From Megaustenia siamemsis (Eukaryota; Mollusca; Gastropoda; Stylommatophora; Ariophantidae): a DNA stretch of 64,000 nt. The stretch spans positions 79,177,835 to 79,241,834 of the forward strand of contig JAVIAB010000041.1 in NCBI GenBank assembly GCA_032433765.1, written 5' to 3'. The stretch's first letter is position 1. Every line of letters starts with the position of its first letter. The position numbers and the translations under genes were made by a program. The notes below the pieces were generated by a model. That model was given only the letters and a program-made list of their open reading frames with translations, was not told the origin of the DNA and searched no databases. Of this stretch, positions 20,198 to 32,499 are shown one piece after another.

Positions 20198-21493
20198 TTT
20201 AATAAAAGATTTGGTCCATTGACTCAGCACGAAACCTGGGTTTGTCGCGGAGAGAAATCAAATAAATGAATGACAGAAAGTTAACGGAAGAATAAATAGC
20301 CTGCCCAGTCTTCAACTTAGAAATCACGGAGAAATCACCGTGTACCGTCTACCGGGTCAAAAGTTCAACACGACCACAATTCTACCTGTGTTGCACTCCT
20401 GCCAGCTGAGATTGTCATTTTACCAATCAAGAGTACCTGTCCTTCAGGTCAAAAAGTCAAATTACGCTGTTACAAGTCTGAAATTTACCTGTGTCAAGAC
20501 AAGAGAGGCACTAAAATTGTTAGTCAGCATTAAATCTGACCAGCCAAGAGATTGTCAAATTGTCAATCAATATTACCTGTTTTGTTGGTATCCAGTCATA
20601 GCGTCAAGTTTGCAACAAATCATCGTTTCAAGTTTCAATTCATTCAATGATCCCGACCTTTGACCTGTGACCCATCACAGTTTGTTTATTTTGAAAGTTA
20701 GTCAGGAAGAGGCATAACTCTCAACAGAAAATCGTCATCGTCAGATAACTCCCGACACAATTGCAATTGTCCCACATGTGTTGAAGTTGAGTAATGAGTT
20801 CATGGGTCATTTTGATTGAGAAATTGTGATTGATAATTAATGATTTCAAGTGGTGTAGTTTTTATTTAGAGAAACAAGTCAAGTAACAAGTAAGAGTGTT
20901 AATATTTCAGTGTGATATGGCCATTCGCGTGTGTTAGAAATTAAATTAAAATAAATTAACATTAGACATTAGAAGACCAGAAGGAAGAAACCGATCATCA
21001 ACAGCTGAGAAACAATAATTTATTTATTAAGTAATTAGTAATTAATTAATTTATTAAGTAGTTTGTTAAGTAATTAATTAATTAACGATTTTTAGAAAGT
21101 ATTATTAAGTAATATACCAGCGAATATTGTAAACAAATTTTTTTTCAACAGCTGGTTGACAGTTTTTAAAATAGTGTTCTGTTATTATGTAGTTAAGTTT
21201 GGTTAAATAATTATTATTTTAAAATTATTATTATTAAAGGTGACAAAACCTATTTTATATTGTTCTGTAACCATTTTTTTAAATTGTACTGGATGTATTC
21301 TTTTAATAGTGTTTGAAATACTGCATGTTTATTCACAGGAAAATTAAATAATAATAAATTTCTATTTATTTCAGAAACCAAGGCCAGAGTAGAGTCATAA
21401 AGTGCTGATAATTATATTTTGTAAAATAACACATAATCATATTAATTGTTTGTTCTATCAATAGTCAAGGGAGAGGTAGGTATTATAGGAAAC
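20198..21493 (+). other. 5' leader of the hairpin-rich LTR element
   Basis: Non-coding leader. 'tttggtccattgactc' starting at 20210 is a possible primer-binding site. The stretch 20340-20660 repeats phrases such as 'acctgt' and 'gtcaaattgtcaatca'. 21000-21110 is very AT-rich with 'taattaattaa' palindromes. No reading frame of interest. Confidence 0.5.
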
Positions 21494-21990
21494 ATGGCAA
21501 CCACAGTAGACCCCACAACCGAAACACTGAGTGAACTGCGACTGGCGATAAACCTGCCATCAAACTTAAGAGGACGTAGGGAGAGTGTAGAGAATTTGCA
21601 GACTTAACACTGAACTGGAGAGACCTAAAGAATATAACTTTACAGGCTTGATCGGATGAGGTATCCACATTCATGGGAAGGTAAGGTAGAATTAATGCCT
21701 GTGTGTACATACGGAGACAGAGTATCGGCCTAGCGGAAAGGGCATTTATGAGATCTGGTGGAAGAGATGATATCCAGTGACAGATCATAAATATTTTCAT
21801 TGAAGTACTAGCCAACAGAGGACTCAAATTATATTGACTTAGGAAGGATCTTACGACAATGAATGGAACTTTAGATTTAGCCAGCAAGGAAGAAATCATA
21901 GAAGATGTGATTCAAAGTATGAGCTCATATTCAATAAGAAATAGATGGAGATTGGATAAGACTAAACGAGTCTTATGCGTCAATAAGAAA
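21494..21990 (+). pseudogene. Gag-like relic with premature stops
   Basis: A frame starting ATG at 21494 reads MATTVDPTTETLSELRLAIN and stops at 21605. Later codons give LAERAFMRSGGRDD, IINIFIEVLANRGLKLY, LRKDLTTMNGTLDLASKEE and IIEDVIQSMSSYS, interrupted by TGA codons where Trp would fit. Position (first ORF after the leader) and helical composition suggest an LTR-element capsid region, but no diagnostic motif such as a zinc knuckle is visible. Low confidence in the family. Confidence 0.4.
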
Positions 21991-23325
21991 TAGAAGGAAC
22001 TTAAATAAGACTAAACGGGTCTTATGCTGCAATAAGAGATATTAATGTTTACTATGTAGACAGGAGATGAATTATAAAGACTATATGTATGAAGATGTCA
22101 ATAGAGGAACAATAAGGTTCCTAAAGTTATGATCGTATAAGAGATACGAGAGTCGATAGACGAGAATGTAAACAAGGGTAAGGGATTCTCAAGGTTTACC
22201 TGTGATGACTCACTAATGAGAAGCCAGAATTTAGTTAAGCCGTATAGGTGACCACTTGGGGAGTGAGTCACCCGAAGTAACGAATAAAAAAAGGTGATAG
22301 CCATGTTTACATTGGCTTAATTAAGGCTTGAGTCGAGTTGAGAGGACGCTATTTACAGACGCAGAAGTCTTAGCGTACCTGGAGTTAAGAGAACTCAGAA
22401 TTGACAAACAAGAGATGATTTATAGAGAATGTCTAGAGATGATAGTAGTGTCAAGAGAATATAGAAGACAAGAGACCTGAGGAAATAGAGAGATTACCTC
22501 AGATGAACTAGAGAGTTTAGAGGAGTATCGATGAAACATATGGTACTAACTACGAGTTGGTCAGAGTTCTTAAACATGCGAAGTTGGATGGTAATCCAAG
22601 GAACGACTGACCAATATAAGTGTGTAGCAAGGAGATGAGAGTGTTATTGAAAATTAAGAGTTGTTGAAGAATAAGGAGAGGTGAGAGAGAAGGTGATAAC
22701 CTGTGTTGAGTGAGACCTAAAAGGAAATAGGTGATAAGGTGATACTAGGAGAAGTATCATGAGAAAAGGAGTCTGGAAGAGACTCATGTGAAACATGTAC
22801 CGAGTGATAACTCATAGGAAGGTTACATGTGGGAATTATAGGAGACTTACAAGAAGTCAGAGAAATGAGAGAATTATTGAGAGAACCTCAAGGAGAATTC
22901 TAAGTTGTGAAATTAATCATGTAACTGAGTGATAACTCATAGAAAAGTTACATGAAAAGAGAAGCTATATAAGATAGTGAGATGAAGAAGTAATGAGAAC
23001 CTGAGAGGTTGATGCGATATATATATTCTGTTGTCGAATGACAAAGTTTGTACAGATATGAAGATACATACACAGAAATAGAGCATTATGAGGAATAGAA
23101 AAAAAGATGGAACTTGAGAGAGAGTTCCAGAATTTATTGAGACTAAATAGTAGTCCTGTGTGAATACAAGAGATTAATGGATTAATCGCAGATTATTCTG
23201 AGTCAAATTAATGACTAGCAGATGCTGTCAAGTGGACTGTATCCAGATAATTCTGATATTGAGAGTAGAGAGGAGATACTAAAAGAGAGTATCATGAAGA
23301 AGTTGAGTTTTAAAATGAGGCTCAA
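21956..23325 (+). repeat. Dense array of short hairpins
   Basis: A purine-rich tract with a perfect or near-perfect small inverted repeat about every 50 bases. Examples: ATAAGACT/AGTCTTAT (21956-21976), AGGAAC/GTTCCT (22105-22122), TCGTAT/ATACGA (22133-22149), GGTGAC/GTCACC enclosing CACT/AGTG (22248-22271), GAGTT/AACTC (22382-22396), CTGAGG/CCTCAG (22477-22502), TTGGAT/ATCCAA (22584-22599), TGATACT/AGTATCA (22740-22759), GAGTCT/AGACTC (22769-22785), CATGTAACT/AGTTACATG enclosing GAGT/ACTC (22918-22954), TTGTC/GACAA (23031-23044), TGGAACT/AGTTCCA (23108-23129), GATTAAT/ATTAATC (23172-23187) and GATACT/AGTATC (23275-23293). Loops are mostly 3-8 nt. The hairpins are different sequences, not copies of one unit. 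No coding frame persists. Confidence 0.85.
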
Positions 23326-24014
23326 AGAAGGTATGTTGTAAATAAAGATAAGGCTTAAATAAGTAGGTATATTGATATATTATTGCTCAAGCTAAGTGTG
23401 GTTGGTGATCGTGTTGTGATTGTGGTCTCCGGAGATATGTGAATTGTCTACGTATTGTCATATATGTTCTATGTCAATTGAGCGGATATGTTCTAAAGCA
23501 TAAAGACTCGCAATAATGATGCATGATAATAAATGTTGTAAATGGTTTATTTGTATGAGTTTATTCTTAGATTCTGATACTGGGATCACAGATGCCAGTC
23601 GACATAGGTTCAGCTGATGCCTGTAATGTAGCTCTCCTCAAGAAGCTGGCAATCAGTCATCAGAAGTAGTTAGAATGCTCAAGAAGACTTGAATTTTTTT
23701 TATTATCAGGGGACACAACTGGACTTATTTTGAAAAATTAAGTCCCTTGGAAATGTTACATTTTTTTGTTACAAATAATGTTTATTGCTCAGTACCTTAT
23801 TGTCTCCTAGATTGTGTTGATGCTTATGTATTATTAAAGAATGAATGTTATATTGTGACAATTATTTAGAGAAACATTTTACTCACATGACTTAGAATCT
23901 GCTATTGCATGTTATCAGTTAGTAGACCATAGAATTCAAAGATGTATATATGTATACTGTTACTATTTTTATTATGATGTTACAAAATTTAATACTACGT
24001 ATGTAAATCTGGAC

Positions 24015-24029
24015 ATTAGGGGGAGATAA
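24015..24029 (+). promoter_or_regulatory. Polypurine tract before 3' LTR
   Basis: TTAGGGGGAGATAA directly before TGTAACAG. This is the usual position and composition of the plus-strand priming site of LTR retroelements. Confidence 0.7.
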
Positions 24030-25317
24030 TGTAACAGTGAAGCTGGTGGAAGCTACCGCTTCTCAAATAGACGATAGCAGTATCATATAGTGGCGACCAG
24101 CAGATTTAACTATAATGATGGTATTTCAGTATAACTAGTGAGTCAGAAGTTTAGTTACAGTAGAGGTTATAGGAGAAGGGTAGTAACCAGGAGGAAGGAG
24201 TGAGGTTCAGAGTATTGGACAAAGCGATGGGAGGTTACATGATCCCCACTCACCAGTTGTAGAGGGTGGGTAGTGACACGCACCGAAGGAGAGGTCCAGA
24301 ATAGTGGAACGACACAATGTCTCACTACATGGAAAAGTTTAGTTACATGCAACGACCTCGTGGTGTTATTGACAGATCTCCACGAGTGTCCATCATGTTC
24401 ACAACAACTAGTGGTTGTTATTGTGATGAGCATGCGTTGACCCCATGACTTTGGCCCGGCTGATAAATAAGTGGTCATCCAACTTCCAGGAGAGGTCATT
24501 GTCATGAGGTAACATTATGTCACCAAGTAGGCGAAAAACAGGATGCATTGTCCAAATTTGGGAAAATTCAGGTGTTAGTCACCGAATAAGCAAGTCATCG
24601 GACACGAGTACTGCAGATGACCAGAGAGAGAGAGAAGCGCGAGTGGTCAGGTGCGACGATCTGATTGGGTACGGACGTTCAGACGTAGAGCGAGAGCTGA
24701 AGTACTTAATCTCCGGCACAAGAAGAAAGTGAAAAAGAATTCGGAAGACCAGAAGAGCAGTTAGGATGTAGGCTCGTTCAGTGAGTACGGCTTCGGCCGA
24801 CTGCTGAAAGCAGTTAGCAATTAGTTCAGAGAAAGATAGTCCAAGATGAAGTAGTAGATAGTTCCGTCAGTCCAGGATGAGTTAGGACAAAGAAGTTTAG
24901 CCAGAGATTTAGAAGAGTCAGTTAGAAGTTAGAAGTAGAAGCAGTTAAATAGTTTGGAAACAGTTAGAGTCAGAACAATTAGAATTCTACAAGTTACAGT
25001 CATAAGTCAGTGATAGATCATTAAGACACTAGAGAAGTTATCAGTAGAAGTTGTTTTACAAGTGTTCAAGAATTGTGTTCCATTGTGTTACATATATTCT
25101 ACATGTCGTAAGTAGACTCACAAGTTTGTAAGAAAATGAAGATGTTGATGAACAATGTTCCATACCAATAAACATTAATAGTTGAACATTGAAGAGAGAC
25201 TTTATGTGCAAGTCTATTATATATCATATTGTGTGTTGTGATCATTGAAGTACTGGCCACTATACGATATAAGGAGAAAGATATAATATAACAAAAGAAC
25301 ATCACAACTCTATAACA
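24030..25317 (+). repeat. 3' LTR of the hairpin-rich element
   Basis: Direct repeat of 18910-20197, the same length, with only a handful of substitutions by eye (for example gtcagatc/gacagatc near 19251 and 24371). Confidence 0.92.
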
Positions 25318-25637
25318 TTATTACGTCGTAATATAATTCTAGGACCGGGTTTGCATCGACCCCTGCTCTGTTGCCCACACAGAGCAGCATTTTCAGAGAT
25401 GGCCACGTTAAAATGACGACATCAGAAGAAACACAAGACATCAACATAACGATAGATAGCAATACCCTTAAACAAGAGAAGGAGTTCGCCCGTACGCTGT
25501 CGGGGCCCGAAAGGGGAGTCAAGAATTGTTCTGGTTGTGCAGGTTCTCTACCAGGCTTGTTCGTAAGAGCTAACAAAGGGGTGTTGGGTATGGGGATGGC
25601 TATCCTGTACTGTAAAAAAATAAGCCGCAAAAAGTAG
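25318..25637 (+). other. Unclassified intron segment with a short open frame
   Basis: The frame 25371-25637 (88 codons from TTG, first ATG near 25413) encodes MTTSEETQDINITIDSNT and later GPERGVKNCSGCAGSL. I recognise no family, and the opposite strand is also open. It is unique between an LTR element and a minisatellite. It could be a chance frame or an unrecognised exon. No strong splice sites or promoter were identified. Confidence 0.25.
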
Positions 25638-26580
25638 AAAGTGTTTGTTGAAGACCTATGCTCCAGAGGGAGCTGAAAGTGTTTGTTGAAGACCTATGCT
25701 CCACAGGGAGCTGAAAGTGTTTGTTGAAGACCTATGCTCCACAGGGAGCTGAAAGTGTTTGTTGAAGAACTATGCTCCACAAGAAGCTGAAAGTGTTTGT
25801 TGAAGACCTATGCTCCACAAGAAGCTGAAAGTGTTTGTTGAAGACCTATGCTCCACAAAAAGCTGAAAGTGTTTGTTGAAGAACTATGCTCCACAAGAAG
25901 CTGAAAGTGTTTGTTGAAGACCTATGCTCCACTAGAAGCTGAAAGTGTTTGTTGAAGACCTATGCTCCACAAGAAGCTGAAAGTGTTTGTTGAAGAACTA
26001 TGCTCCACAAGAAGCTGAAAGTGTTTGTTGAAGACCTATGCTCCACAAGAAGCTGAAAGTGTTTGTTGAAGACCTATGCTCCACAGGGAGTTGAAAATGT
26101 TTGTTGAAGAATTATGCACCACAGGAAGTTGAAAGTGCTTGTTGAAGACCTAAGCTAAATAGGAAGTTGAAAGTGTTTGTTGAAGATATTCGATACACAG
26201 GGACTTGAAAGTGTTTGTTAAAGACATATGCTCCACATGAAGCTGAAAGTTTATGTTGAAGACCTATGCTCCACAGGAAGCTGAAAGTGTTTGTTAAAGA
26301 CATATGCTCCACATGAAGCTGAAAGTTTATGTTGAAGACCTATGCTCCACAGGAAGCTGAAAGTGTTTGTTGAAGACCTATGCTCCACATGAAGCTGAAA
26401 GTTTATGTTGAAGATCTATGCTCCACAAGAAGCTGAAAGTGTTTGTTGAAGGCCTATGCTCCACAGGAAACTGAAAGTGTTTGTTGAAGACCTATGCTCC
26501 ACAGGAAGCTGAAAGTGTTTGCTGAAGACCTATGCTCCACAGGAAGTTGAAAGTGTTTGTTGAAGACCTATGCTCCACAT
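25635..26580. repeat. 38-bp minisatellite
   Basis: About 25 copies of 'gaaagtgtttgttgaagacc' followed by 'tatgctccacaggaagct'. Copies share a few variants (aagaagct, agggagct, atgaagct) in alternating runs. The array begins right at the stop of the small frame before it. Confidence 0.95.
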
Positions 26581-27100
26581 GAGTTATATATTCTTTTACT
26601 GAGAATCTTTTTCCTATGTAGCCCCCCCCCCCAACCCGTCCCCCCCCCCCAACCTTCATATTTTGGGTGTAATTTAATGATTTGTTCATTTTTGTGCATT
26701 TCGGTTGCCTGACACCGTAGAGGGAAGCTTGGTGTTTGAGGGTAGCGAGTCCCAGAAACGATGGTCCATGTGATGTCTGCAATTTTACAGATGTCTTCTT
26801 GACCTGCCTTACCCACTTTTAGATTGTAAGTTTTAAGTCTCTCTGGAGAATGCAGGCTGTTGGTGATCGTGTAACGTGCCCAAGTCAATTAATCTTGTGT
26901 TTTTCTGAAACGTTATTGTGCACTTGTGTAACCACAAATTGTGTTTCTGATGTCATTTCTGATTGTTGAACCACACATAGCGGAAAACTAATTACGTTTC
27001 TCTTGTAGAAAGATCAGTTTGAAGTCACATCTAAAGGTTTATCTAGTGGAGGGTTCAATTTGTTTCATGTCAAAAATAATAACCGATATTTTTGTCTCAG
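26581..27100. other. Intron with poly-C tracts and a possible LINE relic
   Basis: Two C homopolymers lie near 26623-26632 and 26641-26650. On the minus strand, 26690-26790 reads HHMDHRFWDSLPSNTKLPST, reminiscent of the FW-SLP box near the C-terminus of CR1-like LINE proteins. It is very short and interrupted, so this is tentative. Nothing else is seen before the satellite starts. Confidence 0.3.
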
Positions 27101-27519
27101 GATCACTAGACTCAAACATTGACCATCATCACTAGATCCAAATAATGACCATCATCACTAGACTCAAACAATGACCATCATCACTAGACTCAAACATTGA
27201 CCATCATCACTAGACTCAAACAGTGACCATCATCACTAGACTCAAACAATGACCATCATCACTAGACCCAAATAATGACCATCATCACTAGACTCAAACA
27301 GTGACCATCATCACTAGACTCAAACAATGACCATCATCACTAGACTCAAATAATGACCATCATCACTAGACTCAAACAATGACCATCATCACTAGACTCA
27401 AACATTGACCATCATCACTAGACTAAAACAGTGACCATCATCACTAGACCCAAATAATGACCATCATCACTAGACCCAAATAATGACCATCATCACTAGA
27501 CTCAAACAATGACCATCAT

Positions 27520-28610
27520 CACTAGATTCAAACAGTGGGCATCATTGCTAGACTCAAACATTGACCATCATCACTAGATTCAAACATTGGGCATCATCAC
27601 TAGACTCAAACATTGAGCATCATTGTTAGACTCAACCAATGACCATCATCACTAGACTCAAACATTGGGCATCATTGTTAGACTCAAACATTGACCATCA
27701 TCACTAGACTCAAACATTGGCATCATTGTTAGACTCAAACAATGACCATCATCACTAGATTCAAACATTGGGCATCATTGTTAGACTCAAACATTGACCA
27801 TCATCACTAGACTCAAACATTGGGCATCATCACTAGACTCAAACATTGGGCATCATTGTTAGACTCAAACAATGACCATCATCACTAGACTCAAACATTG
27901 GGCATCATTGTTAGACTCAAACATTGACCATCATCACTAGACTCAAACATTGACCATCATCACTAGACTCAAACATTGGGCATCATTGTTAGACTCAAAC
28001 AATGACCATCATCACTAGACTCAAACATTGACCATCATCACTAGACTCAAACATTGGGCATCATTGTTAGACTCAAACAATGACCATCATCACTAGACTC
28101 AAACATTTGGCATCATCACTAGACTCAAACATTGGGCATCATTGTTAGACTCAAACAATGACCATCATCACTAGACTCAAACATTTGGCATCATCACTAG
28201 ACTCAAACATTGAGCATCATTGTTAGACTCAAACAATGACCATCATCACTAGACTCAAACATTGGGCATCATTGTTAGACTCAAACAATGACAATCATCA
28301 CTAGACTCAAACATTGGGCATCATTGTTAGACTCAAACATTGACCATCATCACTAGACTCAAACATTGGGCATCATTGTTAGACTCAAACATTGACCATC
28401 ATCACTAGACTCAAACATTGGGCATCATTGTTAGACTCAAACATTGACCATCATCACTAGATTCAAACATTGGACATCATTGTTAGACTCAAACATTGAC
28501 CATCATCACTAGATTCAAACATTGGGCATCATTGTTAGACTCAAACATTGACCATCATCACTAGATTCAAACATTGGGCATCATTGTTACACTCAAACAT
28601 TGACCATCAT
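27520..28610. repeat. Satellite sub-family block (gggcatcattgttag), duplicated at 30330-31490
   Basis: In this block a diverged monomer alternates with the main monomer, giving a 52-bp dimeric repeat. The same block with its private variants ('gactcaaccaatg', 'aacatttggcatc', 'ttacactcaaacatt') appears again at 30330-31490. A segment of roughly 1.1 kb or more was therefore copied as one piece, about 2.88 kb away. Confidence 0.9.
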
Positions 28611-31600
28611 CACTAGACTCAAACAATGACCATCATCACTAGACTCAAACAGTGACCATCATCACTAGACTCAAACAATGACCATCATCACTAGATCCAA
28701 ATAATGACCATCATCACTAGACCCAAATAATGACCATCATCACAAGACTCAAACAGTGACCATCATCACTAGACTCAAACAGTGACCATCATCACTAGAC
28801 TCAAACAATGACCATCATCACTAGACCCAAATAATGACCATCATCACTAGACCCAAATAATGACCAACATCACTAGACTCAAACAATGACCATCATCACT
28901 AGACTCAAACAATGACCATCATCACTAGACCCAAATAATGACCATCATCACTAGACCCAAATAATGACCATCATCACTAGACTCAAACAATGACCATCAT
29001 CACTAGACTCAAACAGTGACCATCATCACTAGACCCAAATAATGACCATCATCACTAGACCCACATAATAACCATCATCACTAGACTCAAACATGGGGCA
29101 TCATTGTTAGACTCAAACATTGACCATCATCACTAGACTCAAACAATGACCATCATCACTAGACTTAAACATTGACCATCATCACTAGACTCAAACATTG
29201 ACCATCATCACTAGACCCAAATAATGACCATCATCACTAGACTCAAACATTGACCATCATCACTAGACTCAAACATTGACCATCATCACTAGACCCAAAT
29301 AATGACCATCATCACTAGACTCAAACAATGACCATCATCACTAGACTCAAACATTGACCATCATCACTAGACCCAAATAATGACCATCATCACAAGACTC
29401 TAACAATGACCATCATCATTAAACTCAAACAATGACCATCATCACTAGACCCAAACAGTAACCATCATCACTAGACTCAAACATTGACCATCATCACTAG
29501 ACTCAAACATTGACCATCATCACTAGACCCAAATAATGACCATCATCACTAGACCCAAATAATGACCATCATCACTAGACCCAAACAATGACCATCATCA
29601 CTAGACCCAAAAAATGACCATCATCACTAGACCCAAACAATGACCATCATCACTAGACCCAAACAGTGACCATCATCACTAGACCCAAACAATGACCATC
29701 ATCACTAGACTCAAACAGTAACCATCATCACTAGACCTAAACAATGACCATCATTACTAGACTCAAACAGTGACCATCATCACTAGACCCAAACAGTGAC
29801 CATCATCACTAGACCCAAACAGTGACCATCATCACTAGACCCAAACAATGACCATCATCACTAGACCCAAACAATGACCATCATCACTAGACCTAAACAA
29901 TGACCATCATCACTAGACTCAAACAGTGACCATCATCACTAGACCCAAATAATGACCATCATCACTAGACCCAAACAATGACCATCATCACTAGACCCAA
30001 ATAATGACCATCATCACTAGACCCAAATAATGACCATCATCACTAGACCCAAATAATGACCATCATCACTAGACCCAAATAATGACCATCATCACTAGAC
30101 TCAAACAATGACCATCATCACTAGACTCAAACAGTGACCATCATCACTAGACTCAAAAAATGACCATCATCACTAGACCCAAATAATGACTATCATCATT
30201 AGACCCAAATAATGACCATCATCACTAGACTCAAACAATGACCATCATCACTAGACTCAAATAGTGACCATCATCACTAGACCCAAAAAATCACCATCAT
30301 CACTATACCCACATAATGACCATCATCCCTAGACTCAAACATTGGGCATCATTGTTAGACTCAAACAATGACCATCATCACTAGACTCAAACAATGACCA
30401 TCATCACTAGATTCAAACAGTGGGCATCATTGTTAGACTCAAACATTGACCATCATCACTAGATTCAAACATTGGGCATCATCACTAGACTCAAACATTG
30501 AGCATCATTGTTAGACTCAACCAATGACCATCATCACTAGACTCAAACATTGGGCATCATTGTTAGACTCAAACATTGACCATCATCACTAGACTCAAAC
30601 ATTGGGCATCATTGTTAGACTCAAACAATGACCATCATCACTAGATTCAAACATTGGGCATCATTGTTAGACTCAAACATTGACCATCATCACTAGACTC
30701 AAACATTGGGCATCATCACTAGACTCAAACACTGGGCATCATTGTTAGACTCAAACAATGACCATCATCACTAGACTCAAACATTGGGCATCATTGTTAG
30801 ACTCAAACATTGACCATCATCACTAGACTCAAACATTGACCATCATCACTAGACTCAAACATTGGGCATCATTGTTAGACTCAAACAATGACCATCATCA
30901 CTAGACTCAAACATTGACCATCATCACTAGACTCAAACATTGGGCATCATTGTTAGACTCAAACAATGACCATCATCACTAGACTCAAACATTTGGCATC
31001 ATCACTAGACTCAAACATTGGGCATCATTGTTAGACTCAAACAATGACCATCATCACTAGACTCAAACATTTGGCATCATCACTAGACTCAAACATTGAG
31101 CATCATTGTTAGACTCAAACAATGACCATCATCACTAGACTCAAACATTGGGCATCATTGTTAGACTCAAACAATGACAATCATCACTAGACTCAAACAT
31201 TGGGCATCATTGTTAGACTCAAACATTGACCATCATCACTAGACTCAAACATTGGGCATCATTGTTAGACTCAAACATTGACCATCATCACTAGACTCAA
31301 ACATTGGGCATCATTGTTAGACTCAAACATTGACCATCATCACTAGATTCAAACATTGGACATCATTGTTAGACTCAAACATTGACCATCATCACTAGAT
31401 TCAAACATTGGGCATCATTGTTAGACTCAAACATTGACCATCATCACTAGATTCAAACATTGGGCATCATTGTTACACTCAAACATTGACCATCATCACT
31501 AGACTCAAACAATGACCATCATCACTAGACTCAAACAGTGACCATCATCACTAGACTCAAACAATGACCATCATCACTAGATCCAAATAATGACCATCAT

Positions 31601-32499
31601 CACTAGACCCAAATAATGACCATCATCACAAGACTCAAACATTGACCATCATCACTAGACCCAAATAATGACCATCATCACTAGACCCAAATAATGACCA
31701 TCATCACTAGACCCAAACAATGACCATCATCACTAGACCCAAAAAATGACCATCATCACTAGACCCAAACAATGACCATCATCACTAGACCCAAACAGTG
31801 ACCATCATCACTAGACCCAAACAATGACCATCATCACTAGACTCAAACAGTAACCATCATCACTAGACCTAAACAATGACCATCATTACTAGACTCAAAC
31901 AGTGACCATCATCACTAGACCCAAACAGTGACCATCATCACTAGACCCAAACAGTGACCATCATCACTAGACCCAAACAATGACCATCATCACTAGACCC
32001 AAACAATGACCATCATCACTAGACCTAAACAATGACCATCATCACTAGACTCAAACAGTGACCATCATCACTAGACCCAAATAATGACCATCATCACTAG
32101 ACCCAAACAATGACCATCATCACTAGACCCAAATAATGACCATCATCACTAGACCCAAATAATGACCATCATCACTAGACCCAAATAATGACCATCATCA
32201 CTAGACCCAAATAATGACCATCATCACTAGACTCAAACAATGACCATCATCACTAGACTCAAACAGTGACCATCATCACTAGACTCAAAAAATGACCATC
32301 ATCACTAGACCCAAATAATGACTATCATCATTAGACCCAAATAATGACCATCATCACTAGACTCAAACAATGACCATCATCACTAGACTCAAATAGTGAC
32401 CATCATCACTAGACCCAAAAATCACCATCATCACTATACCCACATAATGACCATCATCCCTAGACTCAAACATTGGGCATCATTGTTAGACTCAAACAA

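Larger units (their letters stand above)
18910..25317 (+). mobile_element. LTR retrotransposon with decayed gag and hairpin-rich interior
   Basis: A 6,408-bp element has two equal 1,288-bp LTRs (18910-20197 and 24030-25317), starting TGTAACAG and ending TAACA. It is flanked by the 4-bp duplication TTAT (18906-18909 and 25318-25321). A typical purine tract (TTAGGGGGAGATAA) precedes the 3' LTR. The LTRs are nearly identical, so insertion was recent. Yet the 3.8-kb interior has no long ORF, only a gag-like relic (21494-21990) and a long hairpin-rich tract. It was probably non-autonomous when it moved. It lies in the large OATP intron, antisense to the gene. Confidence 0.92.
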
